From assembly GCF_004379255.2 (NCBI RefSeq), contig NC_056035.1, positions 39,994,773 to 40,058,772 of the forward strand: a stretch of 64,000 nucleotides of DNA. The letters are read 5' to 3'. The translations under genes were made by a program, and so were the position numbers. This DNA comes from Salvia splendens (lineage: Eukaryota > Streptophyta > Magnoliopsida > Lamiales > Lamiaceae). Below, in pieces: positions 23,701 through 35,832 of this stretch; the first letter of the stretch is position 1; the number at the start of each line of letters is the position of its first letter. The notes beneath the pieces were generated by a model. That model was not told the origin of the DNA. It saw only the letters and a program-made list of their open reading frames with translations, and searched no databases.

Positions 23701-26398
23701 AAATCTAGATGTTCTAACAAAGACATTATATGCCTTTCTGTGTAAGTCATATTGCAGGGGTTGGATTTTTGCTGATGGGCTCTATGCATCAATATCATCA
23801 TATATCTCGAGTAGAATTATTGTCGTCTTTCTAGAATCTAGATGTTTCTTGGCTTGTTTATTATCTCTGCGTTAATCAGCATGCCTGAGATAAAAACATG
23901 AACTTTGTTTTCTTTGTATGTGACCTGCCTTGAGGCAGACATGGTCTATTTTATAATATACTATATTTAGTATGTAATACATATACATATTACCCCCCCC
24001 CCCCCCCCCCTCTTTGTTCTATGAGAAGAAACTATACTAACATTGTCTTTGCAACTACAGGTGCTCTTGTATGCTGCTGTCTTGATGACCCTCATATTTC
24101 CCTTTGATATCTTCTATCTTTCATCTCGTTTCTTTTTCTTGAGGACAGTTTGGCGAATTGTTTTCCCGTTGCAGGCAAGTTTTAATGCTGCAATAACTGA
24201 AGATCTCATATATTCATACTAGCTAAGCACAAAAAAGAAGATAAAAGTTCTGATATTCGTTATTTTAAGATATGACATCGACAAACTAACTTTTACATAC
24301 ATTGAGAGTGGAGGAGCCTGTGTGTGAAGGCATAGCATTTGAAATTTGGCTTCACACTTCATTGCATCCTAAAATTTGTTCTACTAAATTTTGTGTAGTC
24401 TCCCAAAGCCAGAAATTCTGATCTGTCCTGCTATCATATTTCTATGCCGCTATCCTTTGCCTGAAAGCTTGGTGTTATATTTTAAAGCTTCATTTGAAAA
24501 TTTCTGTGATTGATGTTTTCATTATTATCTCACTTCTTTGAGTCAATCAGTCACATATTTATAAATTGACCTTGAGCTCACGTTATAATTTCTGTAAATT
24601 TTTATGATAATATTTACTCTCTGATGCAGGCAATATCATTTCCTGATTTCTTTTTGGCTGATATATTTACATCTATGGCAAAGGTATGCATCTGAATGTT
24701 ATTCTAATCCTGCAACCATGATACCTGCAGATCGTTTATATACTCATGGTTCAAGATTCCACAATGAAAATGCTGCATCTCTTCTGGAGTGGTTGTAGCT
24801 CTGATATGCAAGAGAATATTTCTACCATTCACAAACTTTTCTGTACTTGAATATAAGTTGAACAATGCTATTTTCAAAATGTGCTAACTTATTTAATTTC
24901 CATCTGCTACTGCACTAAGTTGTAACTTGTAAGTTAATCATCTTCATTTTTTCTTGTGCTTCTCGTAAAATACATTACTATGTGAAAACATCTAGCCTGT
25001 CTTCTCGTAAAGTACATTAAAATCCATTTACTTTCATATGTGAGCTTCTTGGAGAATGGTCATTTCCATTATGGATCATTCTTCCCCCAAGTTAACTGGT
25101 AGTCATGAGTAAGCTTATTTTTTTTAACCTTTGTCTAAACATGCAGGTTTTCTCCGATCTGGAGCGTTCAGTTTGTAGAATGGTCCATCGCCAGGTTATT
25201 TTTTTTATAATTGTCCTACTTCCCTGTGTATGTTAGTTCACATGCTGCCGTCCATTTATACTTGCATGTGTCTTATAATCGCCAGGTTGCTACCATCGCA
25301 TGGTTTGAGGCAGACTCTGTTTGTGGGAGTCACTCTGTCGGAATACCAATAGCTCTTGTTTTGCCTTACATTTTCCGTTTCTTCCAATGTCTTCGGCAGT
25401 ACAAGGATACAAAAGAAAAGACTGCTCTGCTTAATGGTTAGCTTTTATCATGTTGTCTGCTTATATCTATGTTGATCTGATGGCAGCTTTTATTAGTAGA
25501 ACCAGGTTAATATTTCTAGAGGATGGTATTTTGGGGGAATTCGTTCATTCGGACATATGTGTCTTTACTATAGTAATACTACAACATAGTCATCTAGCTT
25601 TAGCCTACGAAGGGCTTCATATGGTTTATATAATATGCGAAATCTAAATTGTTTGATTATGTTATGTCATTAAATTACTTGATCTTCCTTTTGTTTCAGC
25701 CCTAAAGTATTCAACTGCAGTACCAGTTATATTTCTTTCTGCCCTCAAGTATCATGTTTTCCCTGAAAAATGGACAACTTTTTATCGACCACTGTGGCTA
25801 TTATCGGGTGTAGTGAACTCCCTGTACTCGTTTTACTGGGATATCACACGGGATTGGGACTTGAGGTATGTACAGTAAAGAAATTTCCATATTTGATTCC
25901 TGAATTTCCATGATATGAAATTCTCCTACCGAATACTCTTTTCCAATATTCCTCGCGCAGCTGTTTCACGCGGATTTTCAAATTCAGCAAACCACATACC
26001 ATATCCAACTTGTTACATGGGAGGAAGTGGGTAAGGGAACACTTTGTTGCATCAAGAAAATGATAATACTCCTTAGAACACAACTCGTCGAACAATATGC
26101 AAGTAGGCTGTGAAGTAATAGTGTGTGTGGAACGTTTCAGGTGTATGTTTGGGTGATCGGGAGCAATCTTATCCTGCGTTGCACGTGGACATACAAGCTA
26201 TCCGCCCATCTTCGCCATAACTACCTCACGGTGTTTGCAATATCAGCGCTGGAGATACTGCGCCGTTTCCAGTGGGTGTTCTTTCGTGTGGAGAACGAGT
26301 GGAATAAAACGAACTCCAAATCGAGTATTCAGTTATCCACGTTGGATAATCCTAATGAGGAAGAGAAATTGCTCAACTCTAGCAGTCATACTGTATAG
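20726..26398 (+). CDS. EXS-domain membrane protein of the SYG1/XPR1/ERD1 family (13 exons, 473 aa)
   Basis: Exons 20726-20807, 20924-21057, 21150-21188, 21305-21397, 21517-21633, 22486-22581, 24061-24174, 24630-24683, 25147-25194, 25286-25436, 25700-25865, 25961-26030 and 26141-26398 join in frame (1422 nt). Starts MFGGLESIPKNSPHLRKSGS. Several hydrophobic helices follow (LLFFIWGFCCCK, TMMVWLWGINLWVFAQS, VLLYAAVLMTLIFPFDIFYL). Hallmarks of EXS are FLADIFTSMAKVFSDLERSV, RFFQCLRQYKDT, NSLYSFYWDITRDWDL, LILRCTWTYKLSAHLRHNYL and RRFQWVFFRVENEWNK. There is no N-terminal SPX domain, so it belongs to the short plant group often named SPX and EXS domain-containing protein 1-like. XPR1/PHO1 relatives export phosphate; the substrate here is unknown. 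Intron 7 is GC-AG (CAG|GCAAGT). Intron 6 carries a Stowaway MITE. Confidence 0.92.
23472..23668. mobile_element. Stowaway-like MITE inside EXS intron 6
   Basis: 197 bp with TA on both sides (23470-23471, 23669-23670). Ends are CTCCCTCCGTCCCAAGGAAG and, from the right, CTCCCTCTGTCCCACTAAAG, followed by shared GATGACCC. Non-coding. About 325 bp further on the same intron has a poly-C run near 23993-24010. Confidence 0.92.
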
Positions 26399-27107
26399 AT
26401 CGACTGATGTCTACATCATCCGTAGGTAAATTTATACCAACTCCAATTTTACAACACTCTTTGATAGTGAAAAGAATTATACATTTTTTAGTGGAAATGT
26501 GGGTTCAGATTTAGATATTTTCCCATTTATTATCTATAATTTCTGTTGCCTGAGTTTCTCAATATAATAGTACTATCTCTTCAACAATTTTTTGTTTCTC
26601 CAAAATTTATTGCTCGTTACTGTTTGCTTCTTTCTAATCATCTGCAATTTTGTTTATATTGAAATATTTAATATGCATAGTAAATTGAAGATCAGAATAA
26701 GAATTTTTATTCTACGTGTCAATTATCAGTTTCTCTCTCACATGGAGTATTTTGATTTTCAGTTTGGTAAAAAGTTACTATTATTATCCAATTCGCGGGA
26801 TTGAAAAGTTATGAGAGCTAAAAGTTATGATTTGAATGTTTATTTTTTATTTAATAAATTATCTATACATCCCATTAATCTTTTTATTCACATGTTACTA
26901 TAAAATTAATATATATATAATAGAAACCGTACTACACTAACATTTTTCATTTGCATTTATTAAAAGTTGTGTTAACTCAAAGTGAGATATTATTAATGAT
27001 AGGAGAGTAAATGATTATATTGCAAATTGTCAAATAAATCACGTGGCCAAATTTTGATTAGTCTTACACTATTCAAAATCTGAAAAAGTAAATCACGAAA
27101 GATGAAA
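26399..27107. other. 3' flank of the EXS gene
   Basis: AT-rich DNA including the presumed 3' UTR. No further gene or clear repeat seen. Confidence 0.5.
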
Positions 27108-27312
27108 ATTTTGCAATTATTCCATATGTCTCATTTCTGGTGAAATATACGTTGATGTGTCAACCAATTTTAAACATGTGACCCACCACATAAACATTTA
27201 TCACCCTAAAGAAGCAAGTTAACATAGTCGTAACACTTCCATGTGTTTAAAATCGGTTGCTATATCATCACATAGTTTGCCAGAAATAAGACGGATATAA
27301 TAATTGCAAAAA
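27108..27312. mobile_element. MITE candidate with long imperfect inverted arms
   Basis: The left arm, TTGCAATTATTCCATATGTC from 27111, matches the right arm read backwards from about 27309, TTGCAATTATTATATCCGTC. The similarity runs some 70 bp per arm, through TCATTTCTGG / TTATTTCTGG and CCAATTTTAAACA / CCGATTTTAAACA. A loop of about 60 bp separates the arms. The target duplication could not be fixed, so the superfamily is undecided. Transcripts would fold into a hairpin. Confidence 0.6.
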
Positions 27313-27966
27313 CTACATATCTCATAATTTAATTTTCAGATTTTTAAAAATTAGGATGGACTAAGATATAAATATTTATTATGAGGAGTATTTAACAATT
27401 TATCCTTTTATTATATATATGTAATAGTACTCATTCCATCAAATTTCCACCGATCAAATTGATTATGGAGCATATGTAATTATGTACTATACTAATTTTA
27501 AAGTTTGAGTAACACGAAAACATATCATCTTATCCAATAAAGATTGGCACATCATGATCATGCATGTAATATTCGAGCATTTAATTATAGTGCAATGTTA
27601 CCACGTTTACTAATAATAGTAAAAATGAATAGTATTATCAACCCAAATTAATAATAGGGCAATGGTAACTATTAACAAACCGAAATTTAATCTCTCTTCT
27701 ACTCCTATTTACTGCCTAGCATATAAATTTATCCAAAATACTTCATCAGTTTTAACTCAAGGTTTTCTTGATTTTTTCAAAAATAGGATCCCTTTTATTG
27801 CTCGCCAACGCTTGGAACTCGAAGACCACCTTCAACGCTTGAATGACGAGCACCGACAGCAAGCTTGATCCACGAATGAACTCTCACTCGGCTAAACCCT
27901 CGCTGCTTTAACCACTCAGTCATGTAGAATTCAATATGCATCACATCATTGCCAAATAAAGCACTT
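27313..27966. other. Intergenic DNA with a tRNA-like patch
   Basis: Mostly AT-rich. On the minus strand at about 27790-27925 the sequence TGAGTGGTTAAAGC resembles a tRNA-Ser/Leu A box, with TCTTCGAGTTCC about 85 nt further as a poor B-box match. It does not fold obviously as a tRNA; possibly an old SINE. Confidence 0.35.
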
Positions 27967-30900
27967 CTAACTTATCCGTTGATGATGAGGTAATCCAACT
28001 TTAACATCAGGTTCAAGCTGTGCAGCAATTGCTAATGTTGATTGGAAAGACTTCAAGTAATTTGCACCCTGCCCATGCGAGAAGGGGGAAGGTGTTCCAG
28101 TGACATCCTGAAGCTCACTTGTGCTCTGTCTCTCTTTAACAGACGACATAACAGTGTCGCTTTTACTAGAATCAAGAATTCCTTTTTCCTTTGAAGTGGA
28201 TGCATCCAAACGAGCTCTGTCGAACGACAAGAAATTTGCAATCCGGGGTACAGTCGGAGGAGTTTCATTAGCCTTTACGTCTGATACTAGGTTGGTATCA
28301 CTTTGGTTCATTCTCCTAACGTTGAAGGTTCCGGCACCTTGGACTGACAAGCAAGTAAGCTTTCCTTTGCCTATATCATTCATGACTGACTTCCCTGTCC
28401 CATCATTAGAAGTGGGAAGCAAGCTAGACAAAAACTTACTGCTAGAATCATCCGAAGGAGGTTGGGAAAAGGAGAGAAAATTTATCCCCCGCGGTTTGCT
28501 TGGAGCTACCATCTCATTCAACTCACTTTTGGGACCTGGCACTTTAAGGGTCCCTTTACAGCTAGCAGCAACACTGCCATCAATTGTTTTTACCAAGGAC
28601 CCGTCCCGTTTTTCCTTACCATTGTCATCAAGTGGCACTGCCCCATTCAATAAGCTAACTCCTCTGGGTGTTGGCCCACCTGTCCTTGGAACAGGCTTCA
28701 AAGCTAGCTGTTCTCTCTGAGCAGAGTTTGTGGCGGAGCCTAATCTACTGTTAACTTTCTGATGAGATGTACTGAAACTATCCATGGGTCTGGTAGAGTT
28801 TTGGTTATTCGGTGTTGATGGGGACTTCAGTTCAGATTTACCTGCCTTCAACACTGAATGAGATCCTTCTTTTCCAGGCACTGTTTGCGGCTGAGAAATC
28901 AAACCATGGTTGGAGGTACTTGGGGTCTCAGAAGAACTCTTGGCTTGAATCTGAAATGATTAATTGCACAAAACACAATTCAGTTGCATTAAGTATAGAT
29001 ACAAATAAGAACGGCAGCAAGTAGCCGTAAGTAAAAGCTTAGAAGTTGCAGAAGAAAACATTACCTTATGTGAAAACATACATTCAGAACCTCTATTGCA
29101 GAAACCATTTGTATAATTGGTGCATGGATATTTAGATAGCTGATGGTCAAACGGACAATCATCTCCTTTCATGCAAGCGTGACGAGCAAAATGGCCACAT
29201 GGCTGCACGAGAGTCACGTCACATGTTCAGTTCTGGAAGTTATATAGTAAAATAATGGTTTTCCAGTTACATGACAGATTATACTACCCATAGTGAGCAA
29301 ATCATGCAAGATCTCCAACAGACTAAGGCCATTGATTTAATCATAAATCGATACTGATTGCTCTGTAGGGTTTTACATATAACATAATTCAAAAAGACCA
29401 AAATTCATGAAATTAAGAAGATTGCATTTAGTATACTACCTGATCATCAAGGTTTTAGAAACTAGTTAAAACATATATCTTGTAATAACAGAAAACTAGT
29501 TAAGCACACCTGAGACTTTGTCAAGGGAACTGTATCATGTGAAAACATGCAATCTTTGCCCTGTAAAATAAAAAATAAAAGGATGTAAGAGCAAATTTCA
29601 ACAAAGATATTTCCTCCAAGTATTGTGTTATGGCAAACTTAGCTATGACCCAACAGAGTAAAGCTGATAACAATACGGCATATTATGATATTATCCCAAA
29701 CTACCTTATTGCATCTCCCATATAGATAGTGGCGACAATACCCTTTCTGCTTTGGCTTCATTATCATTGGCAGCTTTAATCTCTCAACCCCAAGTTCTCT
29801 GTTCTTTTCTGCTCTTTTAATTCTTTCCTTCTTCTGCAAAAAAAGTATTGCACTAGATAAATGAAGTGGGGACACCACATATCACAGAAAGGTCGATGCA
29901 GTGTGATACACTTTTAGTCCAATATATTTTTCTTAATTACCTTTTTCTTAGCTTTTCTTTCCTTGGTCACAATTCTCTTCCTTTTATTTTTGCCGGCATT
30001 CTCGTCCTGCATAAACTTTCACATCAGATTGTAGCTCATGCTGGGGGAGTACACTATGACAAAAATTGTGTGTGTATGCTAAAGCAGAATTGTAGAAACC
30101 TTAGTGGATTGACACTCCACCAAAGTTCGAAACAAGTGAGCCCCGAAAGGATAATATTAGTTCAATCTCTCCATTTTCTCTACTTAAGTCTCAACGCAAA
30201 GAAAATGAATTGTTAAGGTAATATGTATGATACTTGTAATACTAGCCTAACTAAGATGCCATCTTTCATGGTTATACCTCAATCCATCTTTCAATGGGAA
30301 TTGTTTGACATGCAACCTACAAAACAGAAAATGAAGCTAGAACATATGCTAACATACTAAAATTTGGAAGAACAGTCATAACATTCATACCATTTCGGTG
30401 GTAATAGAAGTTTGATTTTCAGCATCTTCCAGAAGGATTCTTCCAGGTGGAGTTTGTTTATCCAAACCACAGGGAGTATCTCGACGTTTGGGGGTCTGTT
30501 TATGACTCGGACGAAGAACATCCAAATCATGATAATCTCGCAATTGTCTAGCAGGTAATCTGTTCTTCTCATCCTTGGGATTACTCTCAACATTTGCTAC
30601 GCTGGCCAGTGATGGATTGGACATTCCGTGTTGCTGGCGTCCTCTATCTGTATCCTCACACATGAGTTTATCTCTATCAATATAACCCTTGGTAGCATAC
30701 GAATTTTCTAACGTTTCACCTCCGAGTGATGCATCAAACGACTCATCAGCAATCCCAGCATCCCCAGAGATCTCTCCTTCTTCAATCCTTCCAGCATTTT
30801 GACATAAGGATGCATCTGTATTGCCAGAACTAAATATGAGTTTCTCTAGCTCCATCTCCTTCATCTGCAGTTCATAATCCATATCCTTCACTAAATTCAC

Positions 30901-31820
30901 CTCCGAAACAGAGCCTTTCTCTTGGCTGTGCAGTCTGGATTCTGATGATTCAACAGCCACGTCAGAGCCAAAACAAGAGTCAAAAACATCACTGAACTGA
31001 TCAAAACACGAATCCTTCCCCAGTTCAACATTTTTTAAAGTACCAATATCATCCATCTCAATGTCAAGGATACTATTCACATTTTCTAACTCTTTACCAT
31101 TTTGAGCAGCACAATCATCTGCCTTTTCTTCAACAACCATGTAGTCCTCAATGCTAATTTCATTTGGGGGAGTTGATTGCTTCTCACTGTCTCGTACCAA
31201 CTCTGCCTGATGCAATTTTGATCCTGTTTCATGTTTACCATCAGAATCCTGAACACCATTATTTTCCTTACCCTCCCCATCAGATGTTTCTTGAACTACC
31301 TTATCCTCTGATCCCTTGCTATTAGGAAGTGGAACCAACGTCTCCGTCGAAATCACCTGACCATGAGTGATGGATCCATCTTCTTCACACACTGGCTCTG
31401 ATTTAAAAACACAACAATTAACTTCACGGAAGGCAAAAAAACATACCCAAATTAGGGTTTTTCACATAGAAATAAAAAAAACCCTAATTCAGCATGTGCA
31501 AACAAGCAATACATTATGAAAAATTAAAACTTTTCCCCCAATTTTCAATACTTTCTACTCAATTAGAACAAACAAAAACTTCTCACACTCGGAATTAAAA
31601 TGAGAGCAGATAAAAAGCATACACAGCATGACACTAAATAAAAAAGAATTGGATCCCCTGCAATACCTTTCACTCGGAGCTGGGGGCGGTGGAGGGAGAT
31701 AATTTGGAGGAGCGCGCCACAAGTAAAGCTGGGGAGAGGGCGGCGACGTCTCGGAGAGAAAGAATAGGCGGTTTCCGATGGATTTAGGATTGAGCTGTGC
31801 AGCGGCTGCGAGTCCTCCAT
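27967..31820 (-). CDS. C3H65: Triple CCCH zinc-finger protein, C3H65/EMB1789-like (8 exons, 855 aa)
   Basis: CDS is complement of 31667-31820, 30391-31397, 30278-30316, 29941-30006, 29705-29833, 29510-29560, 29065-29202 and 27967-28950, closing in frame (2568 nt, all GT-AG). Three fingers of the form C-X7-C-X5-C-X3-H are visible at residues 455-473 (YCRHYLYGRCNKGKDCMFSH), 484-502 (CGHFARHACMKGDDCPFDH) and 509-527 (CTNYTNGFCNRGSECMFSH). A basic stretch (NKRKRIVTKERKAKKK) just before them suggests nuclear targeting. The N-terminal ~390 residues are acidic and Ser-rich; the C-terminal ~330 are Ser/Pro-rich with INFLSFSQ and IANFLSFD repeats. CCCH arrays bind RNA. The Arabidopsis relative is needed for embryo development, so an RNA-processing role is inferred. 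The first exon is short and least certain, but its phase fits exactly. Confidence 0.88.
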
Positions 31821-31869
31821 TGAGGCGGCAAAGTCCTCTCTCTATTGTTAGGAAATCGAGAATTTTCAA

Positions 31870-32961
31870 CTACTTCAGAGACCCTCAAACGACGTCGCTT
31901 GGTGTCGGATTCTGTGTCAGTAACGGAGGCCGAATGGAATGGAATGGCTGGCTAAGTAGTGGCGCGGCGGCGCCTGCGAAAGCGAAAGCAGAAGCCGAAG
32001 CTTTTACGATGATGGAGATTTTCAGTGATCGTCACATTTTTATAACAACGTATGTGTAATTAATAATTTAATCAATTTGTTTATTTCTAAAAACTACTAT
32101 TACTACTCCCTAATCGTTATTACTATTAGTTTAAAATAGTTGAAATATTATTAGAAGAAAATAAAGTCTATCTTATTTCATAAATAAATCTAGACTAAAG
32201 GATTATGATTTTAGTCAAAAATATTATCTTTTGAATTATTCGGTCCCTCACAAATAAAAACAGGTCACATTTAGTCCGAATTGGACGGAAATGGTTAAAT
32301 TTAACCGTCAACGAATATTAATTGAATTTTGACCGGATTAAGTTAATAATAAGTTAAAAATTACACTGCCGGAGCCGGTCCTCTCCCCTCCACCGCCGGA
32401 GCGGGTCCCCTCTCCTCCGCGACCATCTCCACCGCCGCCATACGGTGTCAGATAGTAAGAGCCGGTCCCCGGAGGAGACCGGTACCCCACCACTCATCTC
32501 TATCTGAATTCTGACGACATCGGGCATAAGGTAATTATAAAGTTAGGGATGTTGGCAATTTGCGTAGAGCTGACCCAATTATGTGAATGGCCCATTTAAA
32601 ACATATTGAATGGATTTATTAATTGCTATAGTGCTTGTGATACAAATATACAAATGTGTAAAAGTTTATCAATTAGTGATATTACCCTAAAATAAATATA
32701 TTGATTGGCTACAATGATAGATCTCTAACAATGAGTAGCACCATTGAGCCTTTTATTTTTTTCATTTTACACAAAATATAAACCTATGGCCTAAATTCAG
32801 AAAATTATAATGAGTGTCAAAATTTAAATAATGTTATGGGCCATGTTTTGTTAGTCCAAACAGTTTGGTGGTCAAAATAAATTAAAGTAGTGCGACACAA
32901 AACCGGCAACCTTAAATTGAAAAACCCAAAAAAACAAACAAACAAGGCCTTGATACCTTAT
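31870..32961. other. Intergenic region between the CCCH and NAP1 genes
   Basis: The first ~170 bp is GC-rich and probably holds the divergent promoter and UTR of the CCCH gene. Another GC-rich patch at about 32370-32510 (CCGGAGCCGGTCC, CCGCCGCCATACGG) has no coding or terminal-repeat signature I can name. Confidence 0.45.
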
Positions 32962-33083
32962 TATAAATACCGTAAAAACTTAACAACACCCATCTCTCAC
33001 CATCTCTCTCTCCATCTCTCCTCCTATCATCATATTCTCGCACCCGCCGTTTCTAGGGTTTTTGCTTCCGAGCTAGGGTTTTT
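32962..33083 (+). promoter_or_regulatory. NAP1 copy A core promoter: TATA box and two telo-boxes
   Basis: TATAAATA at 32962-32969, then a pyrimidine-rich (CT) leader and two CTAGGGTTTT telo-box motifs at 33053-33062 and 33073-33082, just before ATG 33095. Telo-boxes near the start are typical of plant genes expressed in dividing cells, such as ribosomal protein and histone-related genes, which suits a histone chaperone. Confidence 0.6.
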
Positions 33084-33094
33084 GTCTCACTACA

Positions 33095-35832
33095 ATGGGC
33101 AGCAGCAACAAGGACAGCCTCAACGTCGCCGATCTCGGTTCCGGTAAGTCCAAGCCCTACTTACAATTTAAATTCGAGTGATTGCGAATTTGATTTTAAT
33201 TCATTTTTTTAATTTATGTGTAGCATTGAACGCCGAGAATAAGGCTGACCTTGTTCACGCTCTAAAGGTTGGTTGGTTGGTTTGCCCTCTCTGAGCTAAT
33301 TATTGTTAATCTAATTATTGCTAATCGCTTGTTGATTTTAATTATTGTATGATTTATTTTTCTGATTTCTAATGTGTTTTTGGGAGTAACTTGCGTCAAT
33401 TTGGGTTTGTTTGTGTTTGCAGAACAAGCTCCAGGATCTAGCTGGTCAGCACTCCGACATGCTCGAGAATCTTTCCCCTGACGTGAGGAAACGTGTCGAC
33501 TCACTCAGGGATATCCAGGCATGTTTCTAGCCATGTTTCTGTATAAGTGCTGTTTTTAGATGACAAGTGTGAATTTTACCTGTTTATGTATAATTTTATT
33601 AATTGATGCATATGGGGAGATTGAAAGACTGTGGAGAGAGAGAGTGAAGTCTGTGTATGTTAATGGCTTCTTGGTTCATCAGAGAAAGAGAGAGAGCTTC
33701 ATAGATTCATAAGTAGGAAATTTTTCATATGCTTACTTGTTGGGTGAGTGACTGCTGAAAAGATTTGATGCATGTTTAAAACCTGTGTTCATCTCTGCAG
33801 TGATTTATATCTTCTTTTTTTGGCTTTACGTTTATCTAATGCTGACTGTTCATCTGAGAGAGAGAGTGAGGTTCATAGATTCATCTATAGGAGGATTTTC
33901 ATTTGCTTACTTGTTGGGTGAATGACTAAAAAGATTTGACGCATGTTTAAAACCTTTGTGGAGTTGTTCATCTCTGCAGTGATTTGTATCTTCTTTTGTT
34001 GGCTTTATGTTTATCTAATGCGGACCTCGATTTTGTAAAAAAACATTCTCTCTTCTTTTATACATGGGACTTTGATGATTTGCTTTACTTGTTATAATGC
34101 CCTTTTGATGCTTGTGTTGAATGAATATTCTATAATGTCTTCACATGTTTGCATATGTTTACAGACTCAACATGATGAATTGGAGTCAAAATTTTTCGAA
34201 GAGAGAGCAATACTTGAAGCAAAATACCAGAAGTTGTATCAGCCTCTTTATACAAAGGTGTGTGTGAATGGTAACATAACTATCTCGATTTAAAGATACT
34301 TTTTTTTGTTTCGACACTCATTAATGTTAACTACATGTAGAGGTTTGAAATTGTTAATGGTGATGTTGAAGTTGAAGTTGAAGGTGGTGCGACTGAGAAG
34401 TCAGACCAAGAGGGTAAGTTTATTTTTTCAATATCTCTATATTCTCGAAATCGAAATATTTGCTCAAACTTTTTATAATATGCAGAGAAGGGTGTTCCTG
34501 ATTTTTGGCTTACTGCAATGAAAAATAATGAAGTGCTTGCTGAAGAGGTTTGTTAAATAATGGATCTTTTTCTTTCTTTTGTTATTGGGATTTGTTCTCC
34601 AATTTTCTTGATTATAATTCTCATGTTAATTGTGCACAGATTTCTGAGCGTGACGAGGGAGCTCTTAAATTCCTCAAAGATATTAAATGGTTTAGAATAG
34701 AGAATCCGAAGGGCTTCAAGCTAGAGTTCTATTTTGACACTGCCAATCCATACTTCAAGAATGCTGTTCTGACAAAAACTTACCATATGATTGACGAAGA
34801 TGAACCTATCTTGGAGAAAGCAATTGGGTAAACCTTTATTCATATTTCAAATATATTTATCTGTTAAAAATGTTCCAAACTCTTATCTGAGATTACATTT
34901 TTAGGACGGAGATTGAGTGGCTTCCAGGAAAATGTCTGACCCAAAAGATTCTTAAGAAGAAACCAAAGAAAGGATCCAAAAATACCAAACCGATCACTAA
35001 AACTGAACAATGTGAAAGCTTCTTTAACTTCTTCAGTCCTCCACAGGTTCCTGATGACGATGATGATATTGATGAAGAAGCAGTAAGAATACACTTTCCT
35101 ACTACTGAATCTTGAATCTCTAGTTCTTGCTGTTCTATTCTTCAAAATCTTAATAACTGTATTTTTTCCAGGCTGAAGAGCTCCAAAGTTTGATGGAGCA
35201 GGATTATGACATTGGGTGAGTGAGTTGAATGAATTGCTTAGTTGGGATTGATGATGAAACATTTTTGCCCAACTAATGAAACCCTAGATTATGTTTGCTA
35301 GAGCCTAATGAAAAAATGACATGTTTGATTTTGATCAAGAAGCTTAATTTGAGTCTAGCAATGCATGAAGTGATCTATATTCCTGAATCCTCCTATTGTA
35401 GGTCTACTATCCGCGACAAAATTATTCCTCATGCGGTGTCATGGTTCACGGGAGAGGCTGCACAGGATGAGTACGGGGATATGGATGGCGATGAAGATGA
35501 TATTGAAGAAGATGATGAGGAAGATGAGGATGATGAAGAAGACGAGGATGATGATGATGATGATGAGGATGCTGAAGAAGAAACCAAGACCAGGAAAAAG
35601 GTTAATTGATTCATAAATTCTAACAGATTACCGTTTAACTTATTTTTTTGGCATAGCATGACCTCGCCGAATGTGATTTCTACTCCACAAGGAGTAGTTC
35701 AATCTGCTCACCGTATTTCCTTTGCTTGCAAGCTGATTATTTTACTGATCTTGATGTGCGTAGAAAAGTGGAAGGGCACCGGCTGCTGAGGGTCAGCAGG
35801 GCGAGAGGCCTCCGGAGTGCAAGCAACAGTAG
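33095..35832 (+). CDS. NAP1: Nucleosome assembly protein 1, copy A (11 exons, 364 aa)
   Basis: Exons 33095-33143, 33224-33267, 33423-33518, 34165-34257, 34341-34413, 34486-34547, 34640-34827, 34905-35082, 35172-35215, 35402-35600 and 35764-35832 join in frame (1095 nt). The protein is a histone H2A/H2B chaperone of the NAP fold. A long dimerisation helix ([19 protein letters not shown]) leads into [56 protein letters not shown] and the [20 protein letters not shown] block with its basic stretch. An acidic tail of Asp/Glu follows, then a C-terminal CKQQ, the CaaX-type farnesylation box known in plant NAP1. Intron 3 uses a GC donor (CAG|GCATGT) where copy B has GT. It lies head-to-tail with copy B, 1.55 kb apart. 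Confidence 0.95.

Noticed and set aside
27662..27868. 68-codon frame ending in a Gln/Arg/Leu-rich helix
   Set aside because: The start lies in AT-rich DNA and the end overlaps the tRNA-like patch. No splice or family support.
31778..32059. 93-codon plus-strand frame overlapping the CCCH first exon
   Set aside because: It is antisense to a phase-consistent coding exon and its promoter region. No domain.
35429..35659. Ser-rich minus-strand frame
   Set aside because: Antisense of the Asp/Glu-rich acidic tail of NAP1 copy A.
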